Assembly: GCF_017355835.1 (NCBI RefSeq)
Contig: NZ_JAFEWF010000001.1
Coordinates: forward strand, 1,178,001-1,242,000
Reading direction: 5' to 3'
DNA length: 64,000 bases
Source: Desertivirga brevis
GTDB taxonomy: Bacteria > Bacteroidota > Bacteroidia > Sphingobacteriales > Sphingobacteriaceae
The position numbers were made by a program, and so were the translations under genes. Below, piece by piece: positions 10,428 through 17,907 of the stretch; within the stretch, counting starts at the first letter, position 1, and the number at the start of each line of letters is the position of its first letter. The notes under the pieces were generated by a model. It saw only the letters and a program-made list of their open reading frames with translations, was not told the origin of the DNA and searched no databases.

Positions 10428-11414
10428 ATGGCCCTTTCGTTTAAGGGATATAAGAGTTTAGATATGAGGGGAGCTTTTTTAACTAAAGGGATAAGATCCG
10501 CAATCTTGTTTGGAATTCTGTTTTTGATTTCCGCCTATCAATCGTATGCACAGACGTATGGTATTAATCAAAGAACCAAAATCTATGCGGTAAGGGATAC
10601 TCTGGAAAATGTTACCCTTTCCATTGATAATGATTTCTATGTTCCAATAAGTATTCAGATAAATGTTTCACTAAGCAATCTGAATCTCACGTTTGATTCA
10701 ATTTCTGCCATTATTCCGCCCAAAGCAGCAGGATTCAAACTGGCGACATATAAAAAACTTATAGGCAGTGAGCCATACAAGTGCGAATACAGGTATAGGG
10801 TTGTGTTGGGAGATACAACGAAAATTGTAAACCATAATTATGTTTATGGATACCCCTACCTTCGGGGACTTTCATATAGAATCTCTCAGGGACCCGGAGG
10901 ATCTTTTAGTCACAAACACAGTTTTGCCTATGATTTTGCAATGCCCAAGGGGACGGCCGTTACAGCTAGCAGAGAGGGAATTGTTGCAGCTTTGAAATTC
11001 AATTCTTCAATTGGTGGCCCCGATGAACAGTACCTGCCCGACGCTAACTTTATATCCATTCTTCATTCAGATGGTACTATTGCTAACTATCTCCATCTAA
11101 ATCCTAATGGTGTAAATGTTAAAGAGGGGGATATTGTTGAACGGGGAGAGGTGATCGGTTATTCAGGAAATACAGGATATTCTACAGGTCCACATCTCCA
11201 CTTCGAGGTTATTAAGCCTTCGCTAAGTCCCTCCGGTAGAACATGGGTAGAATTCGAGTGGGAAAAACCCTTGTTGTATGGTTTCTTTCCTGCTGATATA
11301 AAAAATAAGAAAATCACTACACCATATTATAAAAAGAAGCACATTGAACGAAGTAATGAGTGGTTTTTTGAAAGAGCCCTCGAAAAGTTCAGGAGCTTGT
11401 TTCAGACAAGCTAA
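10428..11414 (+). CDS. Secreted M23 family (LytM-type) metallopeptidase
   Basis: This 328-residue protein has an N-terminal hydrophobic signal (about residues 23-41, ending SYAQ). An internal ATG at 10464 would give a shorter, more typical signal peptide and is a possible true start. The C-terminal half is an M23 peptidase domain (about residues 155-265): GSFSHKHSFAYDFAMP supplies the first zinc His and the Asp, and TGPHLHFEV is the HxH motif. Such enzymes cleave peptidoglycan cross-links or other glycine-rich peptides in the periplasm. The N-terminal 120 residues form a beta-rich region I cannot name. Catalytic residues are intact, so activity is likely. It is divergent from the giant adhesin; a role in letting that protein through or onto the wall is only speculation. 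Confidence 0.88.
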   Translation: MALSFKGYKSLDMRGAFLTKGIRSAILFGILFLISAYQSYAQTYGINQRTKIYAVRDTLENVTLSIDNDFYVPISIQINVSLSNLNLTFDSISAIIPPKAAGFKLATYKKLIGSEPYKCEYRYRVVLGDTTKIVNHNYVYGYPYLRGLSYRISQGPGGSFSHKHSFAYDFAMPKGTAVTASREGIVAALKFNSSIGGPDEQYLPDANFISILHSDGTIANYLHLNPNGVNVKEGDIVERGEVIGYSGNTGYSTGPHLHFEVIKPSLSPSGRTWVEFEWEKPLLYGFFPADIKNKKITTPYYKKKHIERSNEWFFERALEKFRSLFQTS

Positions 11415-11466
11415 CTTGCCTGTCTGAAAATTTAAGTTAAAATGAGTACCAATTAAAATAGTTGTT

Positions 11467-11607
11467 ATGAGCACGTTGTTAATTATCCTTTCGATGTTTG
11501 TTATGGCAATAATAGTATTTGAGATGAATGAGGTTATTGCCCGTATTATCCTTGTACTTGCGAATGCCTTTGATTATATAAAAAAGTTAAGCCAGGGCAT
11601 AAAATAG
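11467..11607 (+). CDS. Possible 46-residue single-pass membrane peptide
   Basis: An ATG-to-TAG frame of 47 codons encodes a strongly hydrophobic stretch (STLLIILSMFVMAIIVFEM) followed by an amphipathic segment with a lysine-rich end. It starts 52 bp after the M23 stop and is followed at once by a hairpin, so it could be the last gene of that transcript. No family is recognised. Its short length makes a chance frame possible. Confidence 0.35.
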   Translation: MSTLLIILSMFVMAIIVFEMNEVIARIILVLANAFDYIKKLSQGIK

Positions 11608-11612
11608 GGAAA

Positions 11613-11646
11613 AGCGCTTACTCTTGAGTACATAAGAGCAGGCGCT
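11613..11646 (+). terminator. Hairpin, putative terminator after the M23 unit
   Basis: The 13-base arms AGCGCTTACTCTT and AAGAGCAGGCGCT pair with one mismatch and one G-U, around an 8-base loop. An AAACCTTTTC tail follows, so the U-tract is weak. Confidence 0.5.
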
Positions 11647-11821
11647 AAACCTTTTCATAATATTATCCTACTTTATATTGTGATGCCTCGCGCTGCTGAC
11701 GATTTAAAATTTTACCGGAAGATAATTGCCGCAAGCCCTATTTTCTTGGCCATTCAAAAACATTATTGAACAAGAAGTATTCACTGTTATAGGTGATAAC
11801 TATATTATAAACACTAACTGA

Positions 11822-13021
11822 ATGAAAAAAATTACATTATTGCTTTTACTGTTATCAATTTTTAAACTACAGGTACTTGGTCAGAATGCGCCTCAACTAC
11901 AGTCTGCTGACTCCACTATAATTAAGCGCCTGCTTAAACAAATTGATGAGCTGCAAAAACAAAATGAGAATCATTCCTCTAACATCAACGCTCTGCTTAC
12001 CGGGAAAGACATTGATGCTGCCAATAAATACACTATTATCAAGCAAAATCTAACAAACGCAGCCTCTACTTTCCAGTTGCTAAATAACAAGATCAATATT
12101 CTAAAATCTAAAACTTCTGCAGACAAGCTGGATCTATTTATTAAGGATCTTAATAACCCCCAAAGCAATACCCTGGGCTTCAAGCTGGACGAAACAATTA
12201 TTAAACTCGTTAACGAGAATTTGAAAGTAGGCAAAAAGAATACGCGCGATAAGATCATACAAAATGTTTCCGGTATTACTAAGGGACAAATTGTCTCCAC
12301 TATCGCTAACGTCTCACCTGCTATAACTGTAGCAAATTCGGTAATGAGTTTGTTGCGAAGTGCGAGTATAGTGAGCGATGACCTGAATCAAAACAGTATT
12401 AACCAAATTGAGAATCAGCTCAATAGTTATGTTCAGTATTATGTTGCTTTGAATGATGGTAACGCAGCATTCACCTACAACCTCGCCAGCCAGGCGCAAG
12501 ACTTAGGCGTGCTGCAGCAGAAATTATTTGAACAAGTATCTTTTTTCGCCAAGACATTAAATTACAAGCTTCCAAAACAGAACCAAAACGAAACATTGAG
12601 CGCATACCTCAATACAATTTTCCTGGGCTTTGATAAAGCGTATGTAAGTAAGTTGTTTAGCGACCTTGAAAGACAGAATAGCTCAAATAATAGAATAAAT
12701 TATGAAGCTATCCTTGCAAGTAATAATGGAAATCTTAAGGAAGCGAACAATCGTTTGGAGGAGCTGATAGGTTTGGTAAATCAATTTGAATATCAGCACA
12801 ATCAATATTTCAATGTTTATGAAGTTTACAATACCCGGGTTCTTCAGGCTATGGATATCGCTGCCGCAAACAGAATTGCCGACCCCTCACTTATAAACCA
12901 GAAGAAGGCCGATCTTACAAGTTTAAAAAATCAGGCTGTTAGCGATATAAAGGCTTCTATAAATTTACCCGAATTGCTATTAAGTAAACAATCAATTAAA
13001 TACGCAGCGAGGATACTTTAA
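11822..13021 (+). CDS. Secreted helical protein of unknown function
   Basis: This 399-residue protein starts with a clear signal peptide (MKKITLLLLLLSIFKLQVLGQ). The rest lacks cysteine-rich or enzymatic motifs and is dominated by polar, Asn/Gln/Lys-rich helices with heptad-like spacing (for example about residues 28-55 and 280-325), suggesting coiled coils in the periplasm or at the surface. A more hydrophobic stretch near residues 155-185 (TIANVSPAITVANSVMSLLR) may be a buried helix. I recognise no family. It stands alone between a hairpin upstream and a strong terminator downstream, so it is probably a single-gene transcript. Confidence 0.75.
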   Translation: MKKITLLLLLLSIFKLQVLGQNAPQLQSADSTIIKRLLKQIDELQKQNENHSSNINALLTGKDIDAANKYTIIKQNLTNAASTFQLLNNKINILKSKTSADKLDLFIKDLNNPQSNTLGFKLDETIIKLVNENLKVGKKNTRDKIIQNVSGITKGQIVSTIANVSPAITVANSVMSLLRSASIVSDDLNQNSINQIENQLNSYVQYYVALNDGNAAFTYNLASQAQDLGVLQQKLFEQVSFFAKTLNYKLPKQNQNETLSAYLNTIFLGFDKAYVSKLFSDLERQNSSNNRINYEAILASNNGNLKEANNRLEELIGLVNQFEYQHNQYFNVYEVYNTRVLQAMDIAAANRIADPSLINQKKADLTSLKNQAVSDIKASINLPELLLSKQSIKYAARIL

Positions 13022-13059
13022 AGACAGTTGCATCAAATGTTTAAAGGATAATTAGACTG

Positions 13060-13093
13060 GGAGCCTAAGAAAACCGTTTGTTTTCAGGGCTCC
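13060..13093. terminator. Bidirectional terminator between convergent genes
   Basis: GGAGCC/GGCTCC and GAAAAC/GTTTTC arms form a two-part stem around a CGTTT loop, with a TTT tail on the plus strand. It lies between the stops at 13021 (+) and 13096 (-). Confidence 0.75.
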
Positions 13094-13095
13094 TT

Positions 13096-13515
13096 TCAGC
13101 ACATTTTATGCTGCAACGTCCTTAACCTAAGTAATTGAATAGCGTAATTCACATCTTCTTCTGACTTTAAATAGAAACTTATCCAGCCTGATCTTTTAAG
13201 TAAATGATGATCCCCTACCCTCATATCTGCCAGTAGCTCAGCTTTCATCTTTCTGCTGAATAGTACATCCAATAGGCCGTTACTGTGTAGATGACCGATC
13301 TCCTTACCCTTATAATTAAACTGCAAGCCTCCATATTTATGCAAGCTCAGACTTACGTCCTCCCAACTTCCTACCTCAGATTCGATGTCGTCCAACCATT
13401 CTAACATCTGAGGCTTGGTAACAAAAAGCCAGAGCCTCAACAGGGCATCAAAGAACAAAGGCAATCCGGGCATAACTTTAAGAAAGCCAAGCCGGTTAAC
13501 AACAAATGCAAACAT
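13096..13515 (-). CDS. DUF5519 (luciferase-domain-like) small protein
   Basis: This 139-residue protein carries the DUF5519 pattern: GxEIGHLH-x-NGLLD, then a basic segment (RKMKAELL), HHLLKRSGWISFYLKSEEDV and a C-terminal LLRL. Pfam labels this domain luciferase because it also occurs in a few light-emitting systems; there is no evidence of light emission here, and its biochemical role is unknown. It is the last gene of the seven-gene minus-strand cluster headed by the GbsR-type regulator, one base after its upstream neighbour ends, so co-transcription is very likely. The convergent terminator follows directly. Confidence 0.7.
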   Translation of the reverse strand: MFAFVVNRLGFLKVMPGLPLFFDALLRLWLFVTKPQMLEWLDDIESEVGSWEDVSLSLHKYGGLQFNYKGKEIGHLHSNGLLDVLFSRKMKAELLADMRVGDHHLLKRSGWISFYLKSEEDVNYAIQLLRLRTLQHKMC

Positions 13516-13516
13516 T

Positions 13517-14428
13517 TTATCTTTTCTCGCTTAATGATTTAATATGATCCATTACACGTAAATGGACATTCCTTGTAATGCTTTCCGCCCATATATCGTA
13601 ATACCAAAGCGGGAACACGTACAAGCGATACCAGCTATTACCTGTCAGCGTGGTGGTCCCATTACCATTATCTTTCAGTATAAACTGTCCCCGCGAAATA
13701 TCTATATGTCCCATGATCTCAGGGTCTCTCGGTTGCTTTACAATATCGAATGTCAAGTTTTCACCTGGCTTGTATTGCACAATTTTCTCATCGAAAATAT
13801 AACCGTTGCTGAAGACACACTTTCGTCCGGCACCTTCGTAATAACCATCTACCGTCGCGGCTACCGGACTTGGCATTCCTACTTTGAATAACCAAAATTT
13901 ATTTTTCTCTTCTATCCTTTCGAAGGAAACTACATGCTTCCAAACCTCTTTTACTGGGGCATTTATAACAACTACATCAGAAACCTCTCTCTCATGATGA
14001 TGCTTAGAAAGAGAATCTGCAACAAATAGGAAAAGCAATAAAGAAAGGACACTTATATTTAAATTCCTGTTATCCTTTTTAAACATCGCCCTTCCAACGA
14101 AGGTACCGGTAATAACAAAGCCAAAGATCAAAGGAGAAACAATAATGAGGCAAATCACTCCTTCTCCCAAGAAAATAGCACTTAAAAGAATAGCCAGAGT
14201 GCAGTTTAATACAGAAAGAGCCGTAATCCTGGCACCTTTCAATTCCAGGCTTCTCCAAAACCAGGAACATATTATGCCCATCACAAACGGAATGATAACA
14301 AATTCAGCATAGATAAAAACACCCGGATGCAATGACAATAATCTTGTCATTCCTATTACAGAAAAGGCAAAGAGATTTGAATAGACCAGGCCTTTAATTT
14401 CTTCGGGTTTGTAATTCCTATTGTTCAT
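13517..14428 (-). CDS. Membrane protein with C-terminal SRPBCC (START-like) domain
   Basis: This 303-residue protein has four or five hydrophobic helices in the first 140 residues, a His-rich linker (SKHHHERE) and a C-terminal SRPBCC-like domain from about 150 (VVVINAPVKEVWKHVV...). The last part contains GTTTLTGNSWYRLYVFPLWYYDIW, typical of polyketide-cyclase/START-like folds that bind hydrophobic ligands. The domain is probably cytosolic or periplasmic and tethered to the inner membrane. It belongs to the GbsR-headed operon together with a second SRPBCC protein. Its ligand is not evident from the sequence. Confidence 0.65.
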   Translation of the reverse strand: MNNRNYKPEEIKGLVYSNLFAFSVIGMTRLLSLHPGVFIYAEFVIIPFVMGIICSWFWRSLELKGARITALSVLNCTLAILLSAIFLGEGVICLIIVSPLIFGFVITGTFVGRAMFKKDNRNLNISVLSLLLFLFVADSLSKHHHEREVSDVVVINAPVKEVWKHVVSFERIEEKNKFWLFKVGMPSPVAATVDGYYEGAGRKCVFSNGYIFDEKIVQYKPGENLTFDIVKQPRDPEIMGHIDISRGQFILKDNGNGTTTLTGNSWYRLYVFPLWYYDIWAESITRNVHLRVMDHIKSLSEKR

Positions 14429-14439
14429 ATTTTCTTAGA

Positions 14440-14928
14440 TTAGGGTAAATTGATTCCTTCCAGCTGCTTGATATATATGTAGCAGATATAGAGAGGTATG
14501 ATGCCCAGGACTCCGAAAGAGCAGTCAATAAGTTGCCAGAACAGCGGAATACTGCGAATAGCTCCTGCAATGAAAGCCAGAGGAATAACCATTAGACAGG
14601 CTATCATTCCAAACTGTATCACCCAAATATTTCTGACAGGGTCGCGAAGAGGACCTATAAAAGCAGTAGCTATCACGATATGGGCAAAGGCAAGCCAATC
14701 AGTTCCATAAGCCAGGTAGGGGTAATTATCATTAGTAGCTTTAACTGCCTGATAAATTGTGCCAAGCCATTGCTGCAGGGTTAAAGGAAAAATGCTTTTG
14801 CAGTCTATCAGAACGGCTAGTTGACTTTCGATAGGGAAAGCGGTAATTCCGCTTAAAATCAAAGCTGTGATGAAAAAAATAATCCAGATCCTGATCTTCT
14901 TTCTCAATTGTGTCACGGTTGTATTCAT
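14440..14928 (-). CDS. Small four-helix integral membrane protein
   Basis: This 162-residue protein has four predicted membrane helices (about residues 14-30, 78-95, 102-123, 130-153) and a loop with LPYLAYGTDWLAFAH. No catalytic motif is visible. It lies between the two SRPBCC genes of the operon with 11-bp gaps on both sides, so it is translated from the same message. The pattern recalls small uncharacterised membrane proteins that accompany DCC and TIGR01777 genes in Bacteroidota, but I cannot name a family. Confidence 0.6.
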   Translation of the reverse strand: MNTTVTQLRKKIRIWIIFFITALILSGITAFPIESQLAVLIDCKSIFPLTLQQWLGTIYQAVKATNDNYPYLAYGTDWLAFAHIVIATAFIGPLRDPVRNIWVIQFGMIACLMVIPLAFIAGAIRSIPLFWQLIDCSFGVLGIIPLYICYIYIKQLEGINLP

Positions 14929-14939
14929 ATTATTATGCT

Positions 14940-15395
14940 TTAGGTTGTTGATTCTGCTTTTTGCTTAATAATGCTATTTCTATGCATGATGAGCCTTAGC
15001 ATGTATTTTTCAAGAAAGAGATAGTCTGCTAAGCGGCCTAGTAAGCCGAGAGGTGCTTCGTAAAAAAACTCGTCGGTCATCATTGTGAACCCCTCCTTCT
15101 GCTCAAAAACATGGTAGTGCTTCATACTTTTAAATGGCCCCTGGACCATCTCGTCGGAAAAGAGCACAGGAAAACTACATTCTGTTATCTCACTTGTAAG
15201 TGTCATTAAGACCCCGAAGTGTCTTGCTTTCCAGGTGACCGTTTCTCCTAATCCTATAAGACCACTTGTAATTCCTGCAATGGCTTTTTCACCTGTATGC
15301 TCCATGGTTTCCAAATGAAGATCAATGCTTCGGGCTAGATTAAAGCAGTGTTCTATGGGAGCTGTAATTCTAGTTGTCAAGATAAATCGAGGCAT
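14940..15395 (-). CDS. SRPBCC family protein
   Basis: This 151-residue single-domain protein begins MPRFILTTRITAPIEHCFNLARSIDLH, the usual first strand and helix of an SRPBCC/ligand-binding START-like fold. It continues with GLGETVTWKARHFGV and FKSMKHYHVFEQKEGFTMMTDEFFYEAPLG. Related proteins are often annotated as cell-division inhibitors because TIGR01777/SulA-type epimerases are sometimes fused to this domain. Here the epimerase is the adjacent upstream gene (one base between the frames), which supports a functional pair. The ligand is unknown. Confidence 0.75.
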   Translation of the reverse strand: MPRFILTTRITAPIEHCFNLARSIDLHLETMEHTGEKAIAGITSGLIGLGETVTWKARHFGVLMTLTSEITECSFPVLFSDEMVQGPFKSMKHYHVFEQKEGFTMMTDEFFYEAPLGLLGRLADYLFLEKYMLRLIMHRNSIIKQKAESTT

Positions 15396-15396
15396 A

Positions 15397-16323
15397 TTAA
15401 TTTTTTCTAGTTATGATATCACGTACGGCAGAAGCCGCATCAGGAAAAGTGAAACTGAATCCGCTATCAAGCAATCGCTTTGGTAATACCCAACGGCTTT
15501 TCAGTATCAACTCTGTTTCCGTCCCGATAAGCCTTGCCCCCACTTCAAGCAACCAGGTTGGGGTAGGTAAGCCAAATGGCACATCATATGCCTTTCGGAG
15601 CAATTTCATCAAATCCTTGTTCTTCAAAGGGTGGGGAGCAGTACAGTTGATCGTTCCCTCTAAATCCTTATGATTAACAACCCAGTCGATACTTCTGGCC
15701 ACATCCAGTTCATGGATCCAGGAAACGTATTGCTGGCCATCTCCCTGTTTACCACCCATACCGAGTTTCACCATATTTAAAAGTCTCGGGAACACCCCAT
15801 CCTGTTGCCCCAACACGATACCCATGCGCAAAGCTATTTTACGGGTAGATGGAGTATTGATAGAGAAAAAGGTATCTTCCCATTCCCGGCAAACCTCTAC
15901 TGAAAATCCAGAACCAATCTCCCCGCTTTCTTCGTCTTGCAGACAATCTTCCGCATGCCGGTAAATAGTGGCTGAAGTGACATTGATCCAAAGTGCTGGG
16001 GGATTTTCCATTCCTGCAACTGCCTTCCCTAAAAGCGATGTTGGTACCACTCTCGAGCTAATAATTTCTGCTTTATTTTCAGACGTATATCTGCAATTAA
16101 CATTCTTCCCGCAAAGGTTTACTAGCACATCGGCATTTTCAAGGCAGTTCATCCATTCCCCTTCCGTTCTCCCGTCCCAAACCAATATTTTTATATTTCC
16201 AGAGTCTGACTTCTGAGTGCGACTTAAAATGATTACCTCGTCAGCTCGACTTTGATAATAATGCGCTAGCACTCCGCCGAGGTAACCATTACCTCCGGCC
16301 AGAATTATTTTTCCGTACCTCAT
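15397..16323 (-). CDS. TIGR01777 family epimerase/oxidoreductase
   Basis: This 308-residue NAD(P)-binding Rossmann protein starts at the ATG of MRYGKIILAGGNGYLGGVLA. The open frame extends further upstream, but that would overlap the DCC gene, and the GxxGYLG nucleotide-binding motif belongs near the N-terminus. Other family signs are VNLCGKNVNCRYT, LWINVTSATIYRHAEDCLQDE, LRMGIVLGQQDGVFP and the C-terminal DUF1731-like tail LKSRWVLPKRLLDSGFSFTFPD. The usual catalytic YxxxK is atypical (YRHAED), which is common in this family; the substrate is unknown. It sits in the GbsR operon between DCC and SRPBCC genes. Confidence 0.82.
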   Translation of the reverse strand: MRYGKIILAGGNGYLGGVLAHYYQSRADEVIILSRTQKSDSGNIKILVWDGRTEGEWMNCLENADVLVNLCGKNVNCRYTSENKAEIISSRVVPTSLLGKAVAGMENPPALWINVTSATIYRHAEDCLQDEESGEIGSGFSVEVCREWEDTFFSINTPSTRKIALRMGIVLGQQDGVFPRLLNMVKLGMGGKQGDGQQYVSWIHELDVARSIDWVVNHKDLEGTINCTAPHPLKNKDLMKLLRKAYDVPFGLPTPTWLLEVGARLIGTETELILKSRWVLPKRLLDSGFSFTFPDAASAVRDIITRKN

Positions 16324-16331
16324 ATATTTGA

Positions 16332-17147
16332 TTAAAGGATAAGTAAGAGAATCAGGAGTCTGTATAAGACCCAGGTAATGGTTAGGAGCCAGCCAATCTG
16401 CAGCAGTTTTGTTCTCCGGATATGCTCGAGAAACATTAGTCCGGCTACAATCAGAAACCAACCGGCGTAATAAGTGGAAGAAAAGCTAAACCACTGATGC
16501 AACAATAGAACGGGTAATAGTAGAAGGGCCCCCGCGAAGGAGATGGTCATCATGTTGCCCAGGTAATCCCAGCGCTTGCTCCTATTAATAAAACCAACAA
16601 TAACTCCCTGAAAAACTATTTGACCTCCACATATCAAGTACTCCCTAAACCTGCTGCCTGTCGGGATTAATCCCTGCAATAAGGGAGCATAAGCTGAGAG
16701 AATACCAGCAGTTACTGCCCATGTGAATAACAGATAGGCAATCCTATACTCCAGCCTGAATGATGGTTGTAGCTCATGTTCACGAACTACGTTTGACGGA
16801 GGTACGATAACCCTGCGGTTGAAGGCAATAAAGGCATAAACCTTACTCATTAGCCAAATAAATGGCTGAAAAAGGAATAAGGGTTTCAAAACAGGGAAAG
16901 AAGCCGCAAATACTTTGAAAAGACTTTGGATTCCGTAGGTTACTTCGCCGGTTTCCTGGTTCACAAGAGCTATCTCATTTGCTGCCCTTTGGCGGTCGAC
17001 CATCGGACAAGCTTCTTGCGGAAGTTCCTGATAAGCAGCCCTTCCCTCCGGATCTAACAATCCTCCTTTTACAAATGCCTTAGTATAAACTCTGCACATC
17101 GGGCACTCTGCATCGAAAAGGATGAGATGATTTTTTAGCGTTTTCAT
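16332..17147 (-). CDS. DCC-type thiol-disulfide oxidoreductase fused to a membrane domain
   Basis: This 271-residue protein opens with a DCC (DUF393) domain: LILFDAECPMCRVYTKAFVKGG contains the D-x-x-C-x-x-C redox motif, and YGIQSLFKVFAASFPVLKPL follows. After about residue 130 there are four or five membrane helices, an extension longer than stand-alone DCC proteins. I chose the ATG of MKTLKNHLILFD; a GTG two codons upstream is also possible. It is the first structural gene after the regulator, with a degenerate copy of the regulator's palindrome in front of it. Role: probable membrane-tethered dithiol/disulfide exchange with an unknown partner. Confidence 0.75.
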   Translation of the reverse strand: MKTLKNHLILFDAECPMCRVYTKAFVKGGLLDPEGRAAYQELPQEACPMVDRQRAANEIALVNQETGEVTYGIQSLFKVFAASFPVLKPLFLFQPFIWLMSKVYAFIAFNRRVIVPPSNVVREHELQPSFRLEYRIAYLLFTWAVTAGILSAYAPLLQGLIPTGSRFREYLICGGQIVFQGVIVGFINRSKRWDYLGNMMTISFAGALLLLPVLLLHQWFSFSSTYYAGWFLIVAGLMFLEHIRRTKLLQIGWLLTITWVLYRLLILLLIL

Positions 17148-17178
17148 AAACACATCGTTTTAGCTTCTTTTATTATTG

Positions 17179-17201
17179 AACTTTCAGAAAAACTTGAAAA
17201 T
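17179..17201. promoter_or_regulatory. Second, degenerate operator before the DCC gene
   Basis: AACTTTCAG-N6-TTGAAAAT matches the palindrome upstream of the regulator (CTTTCAA-N6-TTGAAAG) with one mismatch per arm and the same 6-base spacer. It lies about 30 bp before the DCC start codon. Confidence 0.55.
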
Positions 17202-17219
17202 ATGGGCTAAAAAAATATT

Positions 17220-17726
17220 CTATTTGAATATTTTGAAAATTGATCCCCAAAACCAGTTCTCCTCGGCTTTAAGCATAGTATCCAATGTTTTATCTACATT
17301 CTTAGCCAACTTATTAATATCTGTAACTGATTTATTAAAGGTTCTGTAATCCGCATCATTTGCATCCCCTTTAACTGTTGATAATTCATCCAATACTTTT
17401 AATACAGGATCTAACTCTCTTTTCTTACGTTCCTTTGCAACCTGGCGTGCAATGTTCCAGGTATCTTTGTCAGCAAAGAAATACTCCTTCCTTTCCCCCG
17501 CTTTGTGCTGTTTCTCAACAAGGCCCCAACCTATCAGGTCTCTTAGCGTCATGTTAGCGTTACCTCTCGAGATACTTAAAGCCTCCATAATTTCCTCAGT
17601 TGTTAGAGCCTCAGGAGATATTAAAAGCAAAGCGTGAACCTGAGCCATTGTACGATTTATCCCCCACTCCGATCCCAACTTACCCCATGCCTCAATAAAC
17701 TTTTGTTTTGCTTCTGCCAGTTCCAT
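17220..17726 (-). CDS. GbsR/MarR family transcriptional regulator
   Basis: This 168-residue protein begins at the ATG of MELAEAKQKFIEAWGKLG; a longer frame upstream (MFIYVCF) runs into the promoter and is rejected. SEWGINRTMAQVHALLLI is the characteristic GbsR/DUF-winged-helix opening. It is followed by a winged helix (LTTEEIMEALSISRGNANMTLRDLIGWGLV and a wing HKAGERKEYFF). The C-terminal helices likely dimerise. Family members are dimeric repressors of small-molecule or stress operons. A perfect palindrome overlapping its own promoter and a related site before the next gene argue for autoregulation and control of the whole six-gene operon. The effector is unknown. Confidence 0.82.
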   Translation of the reverse strand: MELAEAKQKFIEAWGKLGSEWGINRTMAQVHALLLISPEALTTEEIMEALSISRGNANMTLRDLIGWGLVEKQHKAGERKEYFFADKDTWNIARQVAKERKKRELDPVLKVLDELSTVKGDANDADYRTFNKSVTDINKLAKNVDKTLDTMLKAEENWFWGSIFKIFK

Positions 17727-17730
17727 GAAA

Positions 17731-17761
17731 CAAACATAAATAAACATATTAAACTTTCAAA
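17731..17761 (-). promoter_or_regulatory. Consensus Bacteroidota promoter of the GbsR-type regulator
   Basis: On the minus strand TTTG (17761-17758) and TATGTTTG (17738-17731) are separated by 19 bases, a perfect match to the phylum consensus. The -7 box ends only 4 bases before the ATG, so the transcript would be leaderless or nearly so. Confidence 0.7.
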
Positions 17762-17780
17762 ATTTATTGAAAGTTTAATA
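17747..17780. promoter_or_regulatory. Palindromic operator (14-bp arms) over the -33 element
   Basis: The arms TATTAAACTTTCAA and TTGAAAGTTTAATA are perfectly complementary around a 6-base spacer (AATTTA). The site covers the -33 TTTG of the regulator promoter, so binding would block transcription. The divergent TonB receptor gene begins 128 bp away and could also be affected. Confidence 0.75.
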
Positions 17781-17834
17781 AACGAGGTAAAGATAATAGC
17801 AACCGAATGTATTACTCCCGTTGTTAATTAGAAT

Positions 17835-17895
17835 AAATCTAAACAAAGCTTGATTCTATCACAAAAAGATTATTTCTTTGCGGCAGTTTAGATTT
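17835..17895 (+). promoter_or_regulatory. Putative TonB-receptor promoter flanked by an inverted repeat
   Basis: CTTG (17849-17852) and TTTCTTTG (17873-17880) lie 20 bases apart, one mismatch from the TAnnTTTG consensus. The 10-bp arms AAATCTAAAC (17835-17844) and GTTTAGATTT (17886-17895) flank the promoter on both sides, which suggests two half-sites of one regulator. No classical Fur box was recognised. Confidence 0.4.
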
Positions 17896-17907
17896 AATCC
17901 AAATAAC

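Noticed and set aside
13096..13515. Light-emitting luciferase
   Set aside because: The Pfam name of the domain is historical; no luminescence genes or catalytic evidence are present.
15397..16461. Longer epimerase with a start at 16461
   Set aside because: The extra N-terminal part overlaps the DCC gene and pushes the nucleotide-binding motif away from the N-terminus.
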